Below are positions 11,657 through 22,089 of a stretch of DNA of 64,000 nucleotides, one piece after another. Positions within the stretch are counted from its first letter, which is position 1. Every line of letters begins with the position of its first letter. This DNA is from Rhynchosporium graminicola (lineage: Eukaryota > Ascomycota > Leotiomycetes > Helotiales > Ploettnerulaceae), in assembly GCA_900074885.1 (NCBI GenBank), contig FJUW01000012.1, positions 1,974,562 to 2,038,561 on the forward strand. Reading direction: 5' to 3'. A program made the position numbers and the translations under genes. The notes beneath the pieces were generated by a model. That model worked only from the letters and a program-made list of their open reading frames with translations, searched no databases and was not told where the DNA came from.

Positions 11657-12449
11657 CAGTGAAACCCCTGTTATAACGATCACCGTTATAACGATATTTC
11701 CATTATAGCGATATATTTCCACGGACGGAGCGTTTTCTTATATAATTCCTAATATCAACGATATCGTTACCAAATTGCCGTATATCGTTATATCAGTTCA
11801 GCTCGGTATGCCTCGAATATCAATTACAATTGAGAAGCGACGAGCTCTACGATAGGTATTCCGGAGTTAGTTTATAAACGTAAGTAATACGACAATTTAC
11901 AACTGCTTCCGGAAATCAACTCTAGTCGTAGCTCTAATAGCTCTTCCGATATCACCTCAGCTAGCTGATCTTGCATAGCTTTATTAATAAGCTTTAACAG
12001 TAGCAGATATCAGGGACGCTATGAGTTTAAGTAACTTCTTGAACCCCCCGGAAGAAGCTATAACGGACGCAATTGATATAGAGAACGAGTAGACTGACAA
12101 CGCTTTATTATAAGAGATAATAGAAGATCACTTGCAAAGCGAAACTCCAGAGGATGAAGACGAGGCTGGAGACTCAGTTCTAGAGCCAGAATACTCTATT
12201 CAAGACGCAAGGCAGGCTTTAAAGGTATTACTTTGCTTTACAGAGAAGCAAAGAACTATGAATACAAGTTATATACGAGTAATTAAGCGCTACGAGCAGG
12301 AGTTGCAGTCTATAGAGAGAGACTCGCTCTCCTAGGGTTCCCTTGATAAGTGGCTTATATAATACAAACTCGTTCCTTTATAACGATATATCCGTTATAA
12401 CGATATTTTTGACTATCCCGAATCAATCGTTATAACAGGGGTTTCACTG
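11657..12449 (+). mobile_element. Internally deleted pogo/Fot1-like DNA transposon (793 bp)
   Basis: The element begins CAGTGAAACCCCTGTTATAA and ends with its inverted copy, flanked on both sides by TA (11655-11656 and 12450-12451), the target duplication of Tc1/mariner-pogo elements. It keeps both ends and the C-terminal part of the transposase frame (12132-12335, ending near RDSLS) but lacks the HTH and DDE catalytic core. It matches the ends of the larger copy at 37238-46971. The deletion junction is at AGCTCTACGA (11843-11852), a 10-mer present at both breakpoints of the full copy. It is only lightly RIP-altered. It could be mobilised only in trans. Confidence 0.9.
12132..12335 (+). pseudogene. 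C-terminal fragment of pogo/Fot1-like transposase
   Basis: The last 67 codons of a transposase inside the deleted element. The stretch is acidic at the start (PEDEDEAGDSV) and then helical and basic (RQALKVLLCFTEKQRT, VIKRYEQELQSIERDSLS), like the tail of fungal pogo/Tigger transposases. The same tail, RIP-altered, is seen on the minus strand near 37350-37580. No catalytic residues are present. Confidence 0.75.
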
Positions 12450-12654
12450 TATACTATCGATGGATTTTCTTGGTGCGAGGTCACGATCGAGGGAGCCGGT
12501 CCGTCCCGGTCCCGCTTCTTTATATTGTAGCCGACATCGCGCGGTTCGCAGAATTACAGGCGCAGGGACTGCTCATTTCCGGCTCGATCCTGTAATTCTC
12601 AACCTAATCATCACTTTTACGAGCTTTATTGCATCCTATACACCATGAGCTGGC

Positions 12655-13536
12655 TTGATGACCAGCAGTGCCAGTGGTCCAAGACGACGTCGACATCTAA
12701 CGAGAGCCACCAGAAGAAGATCCCTTTGTCGAGGCTTTCCTCGACGCGACGCGTGCCATGCTGGTGATCTGCCAAAGACACAGGTAGCCATCAACGGTGG
12801 GCGCCTCACCGTGGATGACCTGAATGAAGGACTCGCACTCGCTACATCAGGAGCTATCGAACAAGTCTACGCCGCCATAGTCTCTATACTCGTCGATGCT
12901 GGTGCTTGTATAACGACCGAGGCTGTGACCTCTCTTCCAGGTGATTCATTTCGTCAACAGCCAAGCGTCATTCGCCAATATCTTGACAACGGCCTTGATC
13001 CAAATTCACGATTATCAAACGGAACCTCTTATAGGGTAAGTGAACATTTGATCGAAAGGTGCTAAGCTGATTTGTTACAGATGCTTCCCGGATCCTGCTT
13101 GTGCCCGCGAGCCTCTCACCGCAGGTGCAGACCCTGACGTTTCTGGTCCATTTAGGAAGAACCCCCTTGAACGCACAATGGGGGACAGGCCTGCCGCTCC
13201 AGTTCTTGCTGAGCTGCTTCTTGCCCATGGCGCCAGGTTAGAGCCTGAGCTTCTGTTTCTTCCCCTTGTTGGGCGCAAGTCTTCGGGAACAGTAATGACC
13301 AAGTTTCTCCTCGATAGAGGACTCGACCCGAACACGATCTCCGAGACATGGGGCACTCCCCTTCACCTTGCGGTCTACCGCACTATGCTGTCAAGCTGCT
13401 GCTAGATGCAGGGGCAGACCCTGTAAAGCGTCCAGCTGCTGGCCATTTCTCGGGCATGACTCCTGTGCAGGTTGCACAGGATCTAACAGTTCCAAAACCC
13501 GATATTATACAAGCTATGCTTAGTATTCGCCAGTAA
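12655..13536 (+). pseudogene. Ankyrin-repeat protein, frame-disrupted
   Basis: The C-terminal half shows ankyrin repeats: VIRQYLDNGLDPNSR, LAELLLAHGARLEPE, VMTKFLLDRGLDPNT, GTPLHLAV and then VKLLLDAGADPV. The final repeat is in a different frame from GTPLHLAV, with a shift near 13380-13400. A second break lies near 13035-13081: the canonical intron there (GTAAGTG to TTACAG) does not connect the two ankyrin frames. The N-terminal part also switches frame, with plausible protein in one frame up to about 12780 and another from there. With at least two breaks the gene is probably a pseudogene, unless unusual introns are used. The ATG upstream at 12645 belongs to a frame that stops quickly. Confidence 0.55.
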
Positions 13537-13600
13537 GATAATGCTGAAGCTATGGACGAATAGTGTCTGATAGAAAGAAGAGCTGGGGTTTGTGGGGACT

Positions 13601-13670
13601 ACTGCGTAAGACTTCCAGTATAGATTGTGTAGTCCCCACCTGCGTAAGACCTCCAGTATGATTCGTGTGG
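13601..13670. repeat. Short direct repeat (about 30 bp, two copies, 38-bp spacing)
   Basis: TGCGTAAGACTTCCAGTATA near 13602 recurs as TGCGTAAGACCTCCAGTATG near 13640, followed by similar sequence. It lies downstream of the broken ankyrin gene. The remaining DNA to 14062 shows nothing else I can name. Confidence 0.5.
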
Positions 13671-14062
13671 CCTCTACTCTTTATGCTCAAACTGAGGATG
13701 CAACTCCGCACGAAGGCCAGTGGAAAGTTCAATCGGAAGTCTCAAAGTACACGCATACCTAGCCTCCAAGAAAAAATACCGGAAAGTTAATATAACAGAA
13801 CTTATACCTATAGAAAGAATCACAAGCAACTCCTAAATCAAATATCTCTAATAATCTAGGATTCTACGAGCTTTCTATTTGCTTAAGGACGACATTGGCG
13901 AGAGCTGTTAAATCTAGAGGTGCTACAAGGAGTATGAGTCCTCCATATCGAAAGGAGTTAGCGAGTAGCTTGACTACGACCCCTGAAATAGGTCTTCTGA
14001 ATTCCCTGAGCATTCCCGCCGCTAAGAGTGAATGTGGCAGCTCCAAACTCATAGGATTTCTT

Positions 14063-14666
14063 TTACAACACGTAGCAGCCAATGCCCAATGTTCCGATCA
14101 ACATCAATTTCAGCCACTGATTTTCTGATAACAGAATTGTCGTGTAACCCAGACGAGGTATATAGCCAACAACATTTCCGACAATATCTCTTAGTGCCAG
14201 GAATTCTTGGTGGCCGGGATATAGAATCTCATCACTGTATTCATTGTAGTCCCCCTTCGTGAGAATCTTCACATGATTCCTATATCGATCACATATTAGT
14301 AAGCTTTATGTGTGTTCAGATCAGAATAAATTGTACCCTTCACCGTACTTGCGCACGACCCGATGCACAGACAAGGATTCTCTATCTGAAAGAGTAAAGA
14401 CAACAATCGCGCCAACTTGCACATCATTCGTGCGGTTCCAAAGAACTAAGATATCCCCTCTTTGGAAAGTAGGTTCCATTGAGCCTGACAAAACAACCAG
14501 GATTGGGAATGAAGAGTTTGTCATCAAACACAGGCTTTTCCAAATCTACAAGTCCGCTGTAAGTAAATGATTTTTCTTAGTACGAGGAACATCAGCTTAC
14601 CATAAATGAGGATGAGAGCAAAACGGTAAATGGCAGCATCTGAATTGCGACTTGTCGTAGAATCAT
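14063..14666 (-). CDS. Signal peptidase I catalytic subunit, SEC11-like
   Basis: Three exons on the minus strand (14666-14601, 14545-14337, 14279-14063) join in frame to 163 residues, close to the 167-172 usual for SEC11. An N-terminal hydrophobic segment (QMLPFTVLLSSSFM) is followed by VVLSGSMEPTFQRGD with the catalytic Ser, then VHRVVRK with the catalytic His, then LTKGDYNEYSD with the family Asp, and a C-terminal hydrophobic tail. SEC11 is the ER signal peptidase subunit that cleaves signal peptides from secretory proteins. Introns are 55 and 57 bp; the second uses a GTACAA donor, chosen because it restores the conserved GEG-N-H-V-K-ILTKGD path. The sequence is divergent, and the essential housekeeping SEC11 is expected elsewhere, so this may be an accessory paralogue. 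All catalytic residues are intact. Confidence 0.85.
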
Positions 14667-15770
14667 CTTGTTCAAATCACTTGAACTTTTCGTTTTTGTG
14701 ATATGAATTTTTCGAGGGCATTCGACGAGGCGCATATCACGGACTTTTCTGCAGCTTTCATATCCTTATCTACGAAATGACAGGGTAGACTAAGAAACTG
14801 TAAATCAAACTATGCTATGTCCTGCGGTGTGTGTGGTTGGCTACGAAAGCAGGTAAAGCGGATCTAATTCTACACCGCTACTACGAACTATTTAACCCCC
14901 GGATCCAGAGGGCATTCATGGGTGAATACTATATATTCTTCTTGTGACTGGTTCAAATTCCATGCCAGCCTTAGTGCAGTAGCGAGAATTTGATCTTTCA
15001 TACAGGCGTTGGTGGGTTTAGAAGGCTCTCGGGTCTATTAGGAAATTTTGTGGCCCAAAAGAGCGACATGTAATAGTCGAATATCTTTGGTTCACTATCT
15101 ACAGATGGCTACGGATGCCCACAAATGACTTTTGAACCAAGGGGGGGATGATAGTTTGAATTACGCATGACAGGGTCATAAAATACCTACAGACTTTCAG
15201 TACCCTGATGTCAAAAAGCTAGAATCCAGGACCGGCTTGTGTGGATCTCCTACGTACTTACAGCATCCTCTAGTAACGTGACATAGTTGTATCTCCGGTA
15301 TTCATCTGTCTTTTATTGAGTAGTTAATTTGTGAGAACAAGCCCATGATATGTTTCGACTCTCCAACCCTCTCCTCATCCTGAATCAACGTTAGAGCTGA
15401 AGTCTGTAGGTTTAAGCCCTGTTTCTCAAGCTCTGAGAAATCATAGACTCTAGTAAATCCTCAAGCGCAAGCTAGAGTATAGTCTTTCGTAACTACTTCG
15501 TTTAATGATAGCTGTAGAAGGCTCAGGAGAAACTTAGGGCCCCGCTTGAGGTTGAAAACAGCTATTTCATTAGATAGACACCCCTAGAAGCTGCCTACAC
15601 AAGGAATAATCCTCGTCTTGTTTAACGTTTATTGAGGGGTAGCCATAGTACCGAACCTACCAGTCAGACACCCGGGATTTTCCCCCTCACATAGAGCAAT
15701 ATTAGCCCATGAGAAAAGTCAAGATACCACTCAGGTAACTAACGAGTGGAAAAGTACGGGACATTTCGTG
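14667..15770. other. Intergenic, no gene seen
   Basis: About 1.1 kb without a supported gene. It separates the SEC11-like gene from the secreted-peptide gene and has ordinary base composition. No terminal repeats were recognised. Confidence 0.45.
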
Positions 15771-15777
15771 TATAAAT
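15771..15777 (+). promoter_or_regulatory. TATA box of the cysteine-rich peptide gene
   Basis: TATAAAT lies 134 bp before the ATG at 15905. The DNA between is a pyrimidine/adenine-rich leader ending CACCATG, a good fungal start context. The position fits a core promoter with a long 5' leader. Confidence 0.5.
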
Positions 15778-15904
15778 GCACACGTATGCGCTGTCTGTAG
15801 AGTTCTATCAGTTCACTTCTTGAGGCCAATCGAAATTCTACAAACCAATTGAAAACCAAATCGAAAATCCAAGTCTGCCCATTCATCACCTACCATCTAC
15901 CACC

Positions 15905-16149
15905 ATGAAGTCATCATTCTACCCGATCCTCGCCATTGTCCTTGCGATGACCCTATACGGGCAAGGCACTTATGCCCCAACCTGCTCTGATGCAAGTCAA
16001 TTCCATCCTTGTGATGATGTGATCAATGCTGATAGAAGACTTAGTGTTTTGGAGGATGCGTGTATGCCTTCTCTCAGCCAAATCGTCAACCTTGCTGCAA
16101 CCGGTGCATAAACTCTTGGAACAATGAAGGTTGCCCTCGAACATGCTAG
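15905..16149 (+). CDS. Small cysteine-rich secreted peptide (effector- or AMP-like)
   Basis: Two exons (15905-15991 and 16045-16149) give 63 residues. The first about 23 residues form a signal peptide (MKSSFYPILAIVLAMTLYG). The mature part holds eight cysteines with spacing C-x2-C-x3-C-x11-C-C-x2-C-x8-C-x3-C and ends at a Cys directly before the stop. The 53-bp intron (15992-16044) has a GC-AG border with donor GCAAGT and a CTGAT branch-like motif. Unspliced, the ATG frame runs to 16111 and misses most cysteines; the dense cysteines in the spliced frame, just upstream of a stop, are the reason I prefer splicing. A TATA box and good start context support a real gene. Even cysteine number and small size fit disulphide-stabilised secreted effectors or antimicrobial peptides; no family is recognised. 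Function unknown. Confidence 0.65.
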
Positions 16150-17644
16150 TTTACAGGTACTATCCTAACAATCACAAATACTCTGACAAAGCTTGACTGA
16201 CGACTTGCGGTGCCATTAGTATAGGCCCGACAGGACTACATACGTTAGTGGATATATGTTGATGGATATTACAGTTACTGTAAAATTGCCCTGCATTTTA
16301 GCATCGCAAGTTAGGGGGATTCGATAATCATGATTTGCTCCTGTAGAGTTACACAGTCTTTACCTTTTGCATACATCAAATGAAATTCGGCCTATTTCAA
16401 CTTGAAATCAGACTTCTCTCGTTATACATCTAACTAGAAGTACTACGAAATTGATGAGTGAATTAGCTCAGCGATTTTGCTAGTACATAATGACTTGGTC
16501 TATTGGTTGGTCAGGTGCTTTATCCTGATCCACGATGGCTTCGCAGTTATAAATGAATCCAATGGTTTCGTAGCTTGTATAGTCGTACAATAGCTTCATA
16601 GAAATTATGGCTGTGGATACACTGTACTTAGAAATACTGCGAATTGGCGTACACTGTATACTTAAACTGTACCTTTCTGTACAGAGATTTCCAAACACTC
16701 TATTCTTAATCATCCGCCAATTATTCTAGTATAGTCGAGGATATAGATAGCTCTAACGAGCTAAACTCGCTTCGCGTCAACAGCGATCAAAAAGCCTTAG
16801 CTGAAGTACATGAAATGGAAGCTCAGTATAGACATTTAAGAAGGACCTCTGCTTGCAGCTAGGATCATTGAATCAGACGATACTAAGGACCCCTTTCTAA
16901 CGACGTATTATCTGCCTATCGAACTCGTCTCTTGGCGCGTTATTCTACTAGATCGAAAGAGTCTTCTCTTTTAGAACTAGATCCAAAGTTAAGAAAAGTA
17001 CTAAGAGTAGGATATTAAAGGTACTTTTGATAAGATATATAGTACGCGTATATAGGATTATAACAGGTTGCACTCGAGACATTCGAGTGCTCGATTCTTA
17101 CTAGTTTACTTACTATTTTTACTAAGCATAGTGATCACTTAGTACGCTGAGGTAAATATGTACAATAGTATGGCAGGAGAGTCACTGGAGATTCGCTGGT
17201 AGTGATCTGGGTCATGCAGAGACTGATTGGTAAGGAGAGAAGGTTCTTTCTTCTTCTCCTGTACGGAAGTATAAGAGTGGGAGGCGCTAGGCGCACAGAC
17301 CCATTACACTAACTCTACGAGTAGCAGTAGTATATATCCTTTTATTCTTCTTCATCGAACGAAGAATATCCTTTCATTCGTCAGTTAATTCTTTCTACTA
17401 ATCAATACTATGTTTATACTCTATATGTTATACTCGTTTTATAAGATTAGAATTAACTTAAAGATAAAGTAAAGTAAAGGGTTGATATCGAGTGTTTCTA
17501 TAGCGAATTGAATTTTTATGACAAAGATTTATATCGCATCTGATAGACTATGCTACGACCTATACGTCAGGGCCTCAGGCCTCCAGATATTGCATGTGGA
17601 AGCGAGTCTTGGCAACCTTAGTAGTTTATCGATCAAAATAATCA
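16150..17644. other. Intergenic, partly repeat-derived
   Basis: No supported gene. From about 16730 to 17560 the DNA turns TA-rich and looks like decayed retroelement sequence, including a segment near 17280-17400 with pyrimidine-rich, LTR-like character. I could not define termini. It forms the boundary between the peptide gene and the MFS gene. Confidence 0.4.
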
Positions 17645-19490
17645 TCAGCTCATCTTAACAGCCTCGACAGCCACACCTCGAGTGCTGCTCTTAGACTCCC
17701 ATACAAACAGCGACGCGACCCAACCAAACATCGCAATAATCGCCATTACCCACCACACAATCCTAATTGATCCGAGCTCGAGGCTTGCTCCAAACAAGGA
17801 ACCAGCCGACACTGGGCCAGCAGTCCGGAAGATCGCCGTGGTCGTTTGCCCAAGCCCATGGATCGTACCGAGGACAGACGCATCAGCTGCGCAGTTGTTC
17901 AGCAATGCAATAGTCACAGGTAGAACGAAAATCCGGCCCGCGGTATGGATCGTGAGCACCAGAGTGATCAAAGTCCAGACTACGAATGGCTGGCTTGCGG
18001 GGACTATCGCGAGATACGGCGCTAGACAGTAAGCGACCGGAAAAGCAATGCAGAAGATTCGGAAAGTCTTCACGTTTCCGAGGCGGCTGTTGATCGTGGG
18101 ATAGAAGACAAATTGGAGAGCGAGTCCGATGCAACCGACCATCGTCAAAGCGGTGGCTACTTTCCGTGGCTCCATGCCTAGCCCGCCACTGAATACGAAT
18201 GGGAATCGTTGCGCGGCTGACGATCTTGGCGTAGATAGAAAGAGCGGTAGTAAGCTGTCAAAGCCACTTAGTAATCTGAGTTAGTCCTGTTCGACTTATC
18301 GCAAATTCGAAACATACATACCCCATGTGAAAGTCAAAGATTGCTTGAGCGAAAAGGATGACAAGGATATTGAATTTCCATACAATGCGAGTGCTACGCG
18401 GTTCCTCGTTGTCCAGGGATTTCCTCTGCTCGTCTAGACTTGCTTCAACATCTTGGGTCGAGAGACCACTCGTAGGTGCGTCATAGACTGGGAAAATGTT
18501 GGCTGCTTGACTTCTTTCATCTCGTCTCCATGCTGCTGCCAGGTTCGGACGATACTGTCTACTCTCCAGTGTCTGCTTGCATTAGTGTACTCTCCATAGC
18601 ACATTTATAAGCTTTTCGTACCTCTTCAATCGTCAAGGAAGCAACGAGGCCAATGAAGACCATTGAGATGGCTCCCATAAGTGCCGGTGGTGCATATGGA
18701 AATATCTTCATCCATGCGACCCAACTCCCACTACCATATTTAGAAGCTGCATCCATAATGCCTGGATAAATCGCGAACGGATCTGCCAGTCGGCTTGCGC
18801 ACACTCAAGCAAGAACATATCAGACTTTATCAAGTATTGGGAAGGGAGATGCATGCTAACCTGATCCGAGAGTACTAGCAACCATAACAGCGGCTGGCAG
18901 AAGCAGAAAGGCGCGCGCCTGATGTCTATAGCTACCGTAAGCACATTGGTCACATTGAATTTTCGTCACTCATAGGTCAACAGACTTCTTTTCTTGTGTG
19001 TTCTCCGACATGATAGTTCGCCTACTCGTAATTAGCTCCACACACCTCAACCGTATGAGCAGCAAACTTACACTGTCCCTATCGTAACATGAAAAGCACC
19101 GGCCATAAATCGAAACCCCACCACCGAATTAAAGCTCCTCGAGAAGGCCAGCCCAAGGCAAGAGAAGCCCGTCCCCATCAGACCAATGAGCAGCACCTTC
19201 TTGCGCCCACACCACGAGGCATCAGCGATACGACCCCATATCATTGAAGTCAAAATCTGAGCTCCAGAGAAAACACCCGAGGCGACACCAGCTTGCCATG
19301 ACAGCGTCTGCTCGGAGATTGTTGAGTCAAATGATTTCAGTTGATAGTAGCAGACGGTTTGGAAGGACACCACCTGCATATAGTCGAAGAGGCGACAGAG
19401 GGTGAGGATGAGGAGTTGCTGTTTTTGTGGGAGGGTGCGCCATGATGCTGGCTGGTCGTCCAGTGCCCTGGGACTCTTAAAGTGGCCCAT
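17645..19490 (-). CDS. MFS transporter (DHA1-like, 12 TM)
   Basis: A multi-exon membrane transporter. Exon 1 (19490-19072) begins MGHFKSPRALDD and carries TM1-TM4, with the A-type loop read as WGRIADASWCGRKKVLL (the G-R-x-A-D-x-x-G-R-K-x signature between TM2 and TM3). The next short exon continues TVRTIMSENTQEK, as in fungal MFS proteins resembling zinc-induced facilitators, then ARAFLLLPAAVMVASTLGS and LADPFAIYPGIMD, the TM5-TM6 region. The central loop is about 18540-18420 and TM7-TM12 lie in the last large exon (18175-17645), ending in VAVEAVKMS. The later exon borders are not all certain. The protein likely exports small molecules by proton antiport at the plasma membrane. It borders the cluster-like block to its right and is a candidate exporter; that link is inference. 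Confidence 0.82.
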
Positions 19491-20122
19491 CGCGGAATGG
19501 TAGAAGAGTAGCTCGAGAAGTGTTGGCTGACTTGTGTTGATGCGACTCTTCTTCCTCGTTCAAACTTGTAGAGCACGTGTGCTCCTTACCAGACAGCGAG
19601 CCGAGACTGGATCCGCGGACCTTGAAGTTGCTACCTAGGTGGGAGTGTACGTCGATGCTGGCATTCTTGCTTGGCCCATGCTTGGACCCCGACTCGCAGT
19701 GCCGCAGTCCTTGCTGAGATGAGATGGCTCATGCGAGTGTTGCGCGCGGGTAAGAGAAGACACATTCTAGCCGCATTCGGCCACTTTCGCGGCTACTGCG
19801 CATGCACCGGAAATACGCTTGAGTCTCGATGAGTTGCAGTGTAGTTTATGTGAACGCAAAGTTAAATTTTTTGGATAGCAAAGGTTGACGACTCGCGGCA
19901 TTGACATGTGAAGGGGAGGTTTTTTTTCCATTGTGGCAGCAAGTGTTTGTGATTCTCGCTTAAGGAAGTGATAGTAAGTTTAGGGACAGAAGAAGAACCT
20001 CGGGGATCATCTCCTATGCAAGTTACTCATAGCCTCTTTTCATGAAATTACAGCTCAAACGGGCTTTTCTCAGTCCCAAACTCTTCTCGCTACTCCACTG
20101 TTAGCGACTCCGCAATCGATAC
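19491..20122. other. Intergenic, promoter of the MFS gene
   Basis: Contains the upstream region of the MFS transporter (minus strand) and the 3' flank of the Stealth gene. No open frame with coding character is seen. Confidence 0.45.
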
Positions 20123-21435
20123 CTACCAAGTGCCAATACTTACCAGAAAGTCTCTGAGCTGCTCCCTTGCATCATGTGCATCAGCACCATACCCCATCAT
20201 ATCATTGGTGTTCAAAAACTTTGCTCTTCTTTGGCCTCTCAGCTTCTCGATAGCTCTCGCGTTCAAGGTTGTGTCGTCCAAGAACGATATCCTGTTCCCT
20301 CCACCTTCTGTCTCGAAAGCTTCCTGTGTGAGGTTGCAGCAATCCCAGCCACGGTGGGCAAGATACCCGTAGTATGCGTACTGGGAATCTATCAGCATTT
20401 CTGCGCCGTTGTCTTAATTCTGAGATCACTCACGATGAAAATGATGTCATCGTCTTCTCTGAACTTGTTCTTGTGAGCGGTCCTGAACTCGTCAATCCAC
20501 AAGTGATGGACACGCTCAATGGCGCCACGGTGGAAAGCGTGCGAGGTGTGCTGCAGGAGTCTGAGAGGCTTCATGTCTCTAGCACCGAAGGTATCTTCCA
20601 TCAATTGGACAGTACTAAAAAACGCTCGCCAGTATGCTTTGTCTTTGACACCATCAATGAATAGTCGCTGCTGCGTCTCGCTTATAGGTATTGTCAGTCT
20701 CTCAACGAATAATTTCAGGCCACATTCTGCGGTGAACAGATCCGACGGGTGAAGCGGCGAGCTCACGAATACGTCGTCGTTGAAGTACAGAAATATGTCC
20801 GTAAGACCTGGGATGAGATGAAGATAGCTGTCAATGACGTTGGAATTGTATGTCGGCAGATATTCACCCGGGATGATGTTGTTGTGGTCGACGATCTTGA
20901 TCCTGGAAAGTGTCAGTCATTCACAAGTCTTATGGTGCTGCAAGGGACTGACACTTGCCTTGGATTGGAAGTTTTCAGCCACGTGGGGATTTGATTCTGC
21001 GTGACGATATATATTTTCCCTGTATGCCATGGTATATGCTTCCATATTGACCTCAACGAGTACAGTAGCTCGTCGTCATCTGTATCGAGACTGTCTCCTC
21101 CCGTTATTTGGCCGCCATCTGAGGTTCGTCGTTTCCTGAACTCGGGTTCTGATCCGTTCTGTCTCAATCAGTCAGATAGATCAAAAATATGACAGCTCAC
21201 ATACCACCCATGTATATACAATACTTGTGTTCCGTGCCCATTCCCACTCTGGTTCTAGCACGATATTGTCGAATGAGGCGACTCTTCCTGGTGCTAAGAT
21301 GTTTGTTGTTCGGTCATTCCACACGTACAATCGGAGGTAACCAAGTACAAAAACGAATATGACTAAAGCTGGGCCCCAGAGACGACGATGTAGAGCTTTG
21401 TATTTGGAGGTGCCGAAATCCATCGGTGTCTTCAT
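20123..21435 (-). CDS. Stealth-family phosphotransferase (GNPTAB/capsule type)
   Basis: Four exons (21435-21205, 21158-20959, 20902-20434, 20380-20123) join in frame to 385 residues. A short cytosolic tail and one TM segment ([16 protein letters not shown]) make it a type II membrane protein, probably Golgi. The Stealth conserved regions are present in order: CR1 SIVYTWVNGSEPEF; CR2 [15 protein letters not shown] and [13 protein letters not shown] through [10 protein letters not shown] to [16 protein letters not shown]3 [17 protein letters not shown]4 [13 protein letters not shown]. Family members transfer sugar-1-phosphate from a nucleotide sugar to a glycan (GlcNAc-1-P in animal GNPTAB, hexose-1-P in bacterial capsules). 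The second intron (20903-20958) is a GC-AG intron; using its GCAAGT donor rebuilds the conserved NPRIKIVDH. The acceptor glycan is unknown. A GH89 alpha-GlcNAc hydrolase gene lies 4.6 kb away. Confidence 0.88.
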
Positions 21436-21893
21436 CTCATAATTAGCAGAGCAACTATGAGGTCCCGGGCCACGTTATCACGATCAGTTCAACGGGATGA
21501 TCTATACTCGGTCTTTCCAGTCACATTATCGGTAGTCTTTTCCATAAGCTGTGCCAAGCGGATGTCTATCGCATAACCTTTCCATTCCGCGAAGGGTCAC
21601 TGCAGTCACCAATTAAGCGAGCCCTAGAACCAAAACAATCATGATCCTTACTTGCCGCGCTTGCAGCGTTCGACGGGTTAGCGTTGCCGCTTCACAGGAA
21701 CAAGCATGACCTTGATGCTCTCAATAGTCCGAGTTGCATAGCGCACGAGTTGCCTGTAGATCAGATCTATGAGGGGTGCTTAGCAGCTACCCGAGTTCAT
21801 TATTGAAGTTCTCTTCAGGCCTTGATCCTCAATTTTCGCCCTCGTGTAGCAATCCCTTGTACAGTTCGAGAATTTCGAAAGCCACCCCAAAAA
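21436..21893. other. Divergent intergenic region
   Basis: Separates the Stealth gene (minus strand) from the small secreted peptide gene (plus strand) and probably holds both promoters. No further coding signal. Confidence 0.4.
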
Positions 21894-22089
21894 ATGATGT
21901 ATAGAACAATCACGCTGTTTGTCGTAGGCATGTTCGCCATTGTAGCATTTGCCGTGCCGGTGATAGTGCCTGTAGCTGTGCACGTAAGTCTCCTATGCCT
22001 CGGGAACCAGAAGTCATTCGCTGACAAATCAGGATGTGAGTGATGCCTTCCTTCATACTTATGCCAGAGTTACTCGCCCAGTATGCTGA
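21894..22089 (+). CDS. Small secreted hydrophobic peptide, hypothetical
   Basis: Exon 1 (21894-21983) encodes MMYRTITLFVVGMFAIVAFA, a clear signal peptide, followed by a Val/Pro-rich VPVIVPVAVH. A 49-bp intron (21984-22032) has donor GTAAGT, branch point CTGAC and acceptor CAG; exon 2 (22033-22089) adds 18 residues to a stop, giving 48 in all. An alternative uses a second intron from GTATGC at 22081 to an acceptor TTGCAG near 22182 with a CTAAT branch motif, and would give a slightly longer peptide. No family is recognised. Its place between the Stealth and AsaB-like genes is the only functional hint. Confidence 0.4.

Noticed and set aside
13864..14082. 72-codon minus-strand frame overlapping the SEC11-like 3' end, considered as an extra exon
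   Set aside because: The SEC11-like protein already has the normal length and C-terminal tail at 14063; no splice pair connects the frames convincingly.
16480..16713. 77-codon minus-strand frame in the gap after the Cys-rich peptide gene
   Set aside because: No domain or signal peptide, and it lies in low-complexity DNA grading into repeats.
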